Assembly: GCF_002754375.1 (NCBI RefSeq)
Contig: NZ_PEFF01000001.1
Coordinates: forward strand, 5,907,501-5,971,500
Length of the DNA: 64,000 nt
Reading direction: 5' to 3'
Origin: Variovorax sp. 54
GTDB taxonomy: Bacteria > Pseudomonadota > Gammaproteobacteria > Burkholderiales > Burkholderiaceae_C
Shown: one piece after another, positions 63,132-64,000 of the stretch
How the letters are laid out: each line of letters opens with the position of its first letter
Position numbering within the stretch: the stretch's first letter is position 1
Position numbers and translations under genes: made by a program
The notes under the pieces: model-generated
What the model was told of the DNA's origin: nothing
The model's input: the letters and a program-made list of their open reading frames with translations, nothing else
Databases searched by the model: none

Positions 63132-64000
63132 ATGAACCCCGTTCACCGCCTGCTCGCGGTCGGCCTCGCGCTGGCCGCCACCGCCTCGCATGCCGCAGAC
63201 ACTTGGCCTGCCAGACCCCTGACCTTCGTGGTGCCGACCGCACCCGCGGGCTCGACCGACATCATGGCGCGGCTGGTCGCCGACCCGCTGCAGCGTGCGC
63301 TGGGCCAGCCGATCGTCGTCGACAACAAACCCGGCGCCAGCGGCAACATCGGCACCGAGGCCGTGGCCCGCGCCACGCCCGATGGCTACACGCTGTTGAT
63401 GCAGTACTCGGGCTACCACGTCGGCAACCCGTCGCTGTACCCGAACCTGCGCTGGAGCCCGACCAAAGACTTCGTGCCGGTGGCGATGGTGATGCGCGCG
63501 CCGCACGTGGTCGCGGTGAGCGGCAAGCTGCCGGTGACGTCGATGAAGGAACTCATCGAGTACGGCAAGAAGAAGGAGGGCGGCCTGTTCTATGCCTCGT
63601 CGGGCAACGGCTCGATCCAGCACATCGCGGGCGAGCTGCTGTCGCGCCAGACGAAGCAGCCGGCCACGCACGTGCCCTACAAGGGCTCGGGGCCGGCCAT
63701 CAACGACCTGGTGGCGGGCAATGTCGATATCTTCATCACCACGCCGCCCTCGGTCATCGGCCACTTCGCGGGCGGGCGCATCAAGCCGCTCGCGTACACG
63801 GGCAGCAAGCGGCACGCATCGATGCCGAACGTGCCGACCTCGGCCGAGGCGGGGTTGCCGGGCTACGAGGTCGAGTCGTGGTTCGCGGTGTTCGCGCCTG
63901 CGAAGACGCCGCCCGAGGTGGTGAACAAGCTCAGCGCCGAGATCAAGAAGATCGTCGAGAGCGAGGCCTTCCGCAAGAAGGTGGACGACCAGGGCGCCTT
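63132..64000 (+). CDS. Bug family tripartite tricarboxylate receptor protein (3' end outside window)
   Basis: First 289 residues of about 325. Signal peptide at 1-22 (LLAVGLALAATASHA-A). TWPARPLTFVVPTAPAGSTDIMARLVADPLQRALGQPIVVDNKPGASGNIGTEAVARATPDGYT is the Bug signature, and GYEVESWFAVFAPAKTPPEVV follows. It would bind the organic acid handled by the preceding enzymes. The TctAB-type membrane subunits are not in the window. GGAGACAAATTC precedes the ATG. Confidence 0.93.
   Translation, partial: MNPVHRLLAVGLALAATASHAADTWPARPLTFVVPTAPAGSTDIMARLVADPLQRALGQPIVVDNKPGASGNIGTEAVARATPDGYTLLMQYSGYHVGNPSLYPNLRWSPTKDFVPVAMVMRAPHVVAVSGKLPVTSMKELIEYGKKKEGGLFYASSGNGSIQHIAGELLSRQTKQPATHVPYKGSGPAINDLVAGNVDIFITTPPSVIGHFAGGRIKPLAYTGSKRHASMPNVPTSAEAGLPGYEVESWFAVFAPAKTPPEVVNKLSAEIKKIVESEAFRKKVDDQGA

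Overview
The window is about 64 kb of dense, GC-rich bacterial DNA with short intergenic gaps, many ATGA or TGATG overlaps and no RNA genes that I can see. The gene families point to Betaproteobacteria, Burkholderiales, most likely Comamonadaceae (Variovorax-like): a TRAP transporter with a D-erythronate dehydrogenase-like enzyme, a Bug-type solute receptor, EutBC, OpgD and a glycine-riboswitch gcvTHP operon. This placement is from family content and style, not from a search.

Layout. 1-9.1 kb: the tail of an alpha/beta hydrolase, a TetR gene divergent from a DUF2855 gene, a DUF3014 gene, the glycine cleavage operon gcvT-gcvH-gcvP behind a tandem glycine riboswitch, and two small conserved genes. 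9.2-15.9 kb: an MFS exporter divergent from an AraC regulator, then denD and a DctPQM TRAP transporter separated by internal terminators. 15.9-20.5 kb: a TPR lipid/periplasmic-type small protein, ETF-ubiquinone oxidoreductase, and an SDR-EamA-thioesterase run. 20.5-25.9 kb: a two-component system facing two PAP2 phosphatases and an EptA-like phosphoethanolamine transferase. A common operator and promoter precede the first PAP2 gene and eptA, so this looks like a PmrAB-like lipid A remodelling regulon. 25.9-32.3 kb: an AhpD-like protein, a HipBA toxin-antitoxin pair with a clear palindromic operator, and ethanolamine catabolism (eutBC plus a permease broken by a frameshift in a T6 run). 32.3-47.6 kb: FKBP isomerase, a pentapeptide-repeat protein behind a possible vgrG remnant, opgD, a hydrolase, an RlmN-like radical SAM paralogue, a 1056-residue repeat protein, a few orphans, and a sigma-54 activator divergent from an aldehyde dehydrogenase-DUF779 pair.

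48.6-60.5 kb is the most striking part: a nine-gene co-directional operon behind a near-consensus sigma-70 promoter. It encodes DUF2170 (YjfI-like), PspA/IM30 (YjfJ-like), a small basic protein, an OB-fold membrane protein (YqiJ-like), flotillin (YqiK-like), a zinc-ribbon protein, a 1759-residue AAA+ ATPase, a single-HKD phospholipase D-like protein and a CorA-like membrane protein. The set looks like a membrane-surveillance or membrane-remodelling machine. Its combination of an ESCRT-III-like PspA with a dedicated giant AAA+ ATPase is the best candidate for an undescribed system here. The window ends with a CoA-transferase, an HMG-CoA lyase-like enzyme, a VOC protein and a truncated Bug receptor, an organic acid catabolic cluster.
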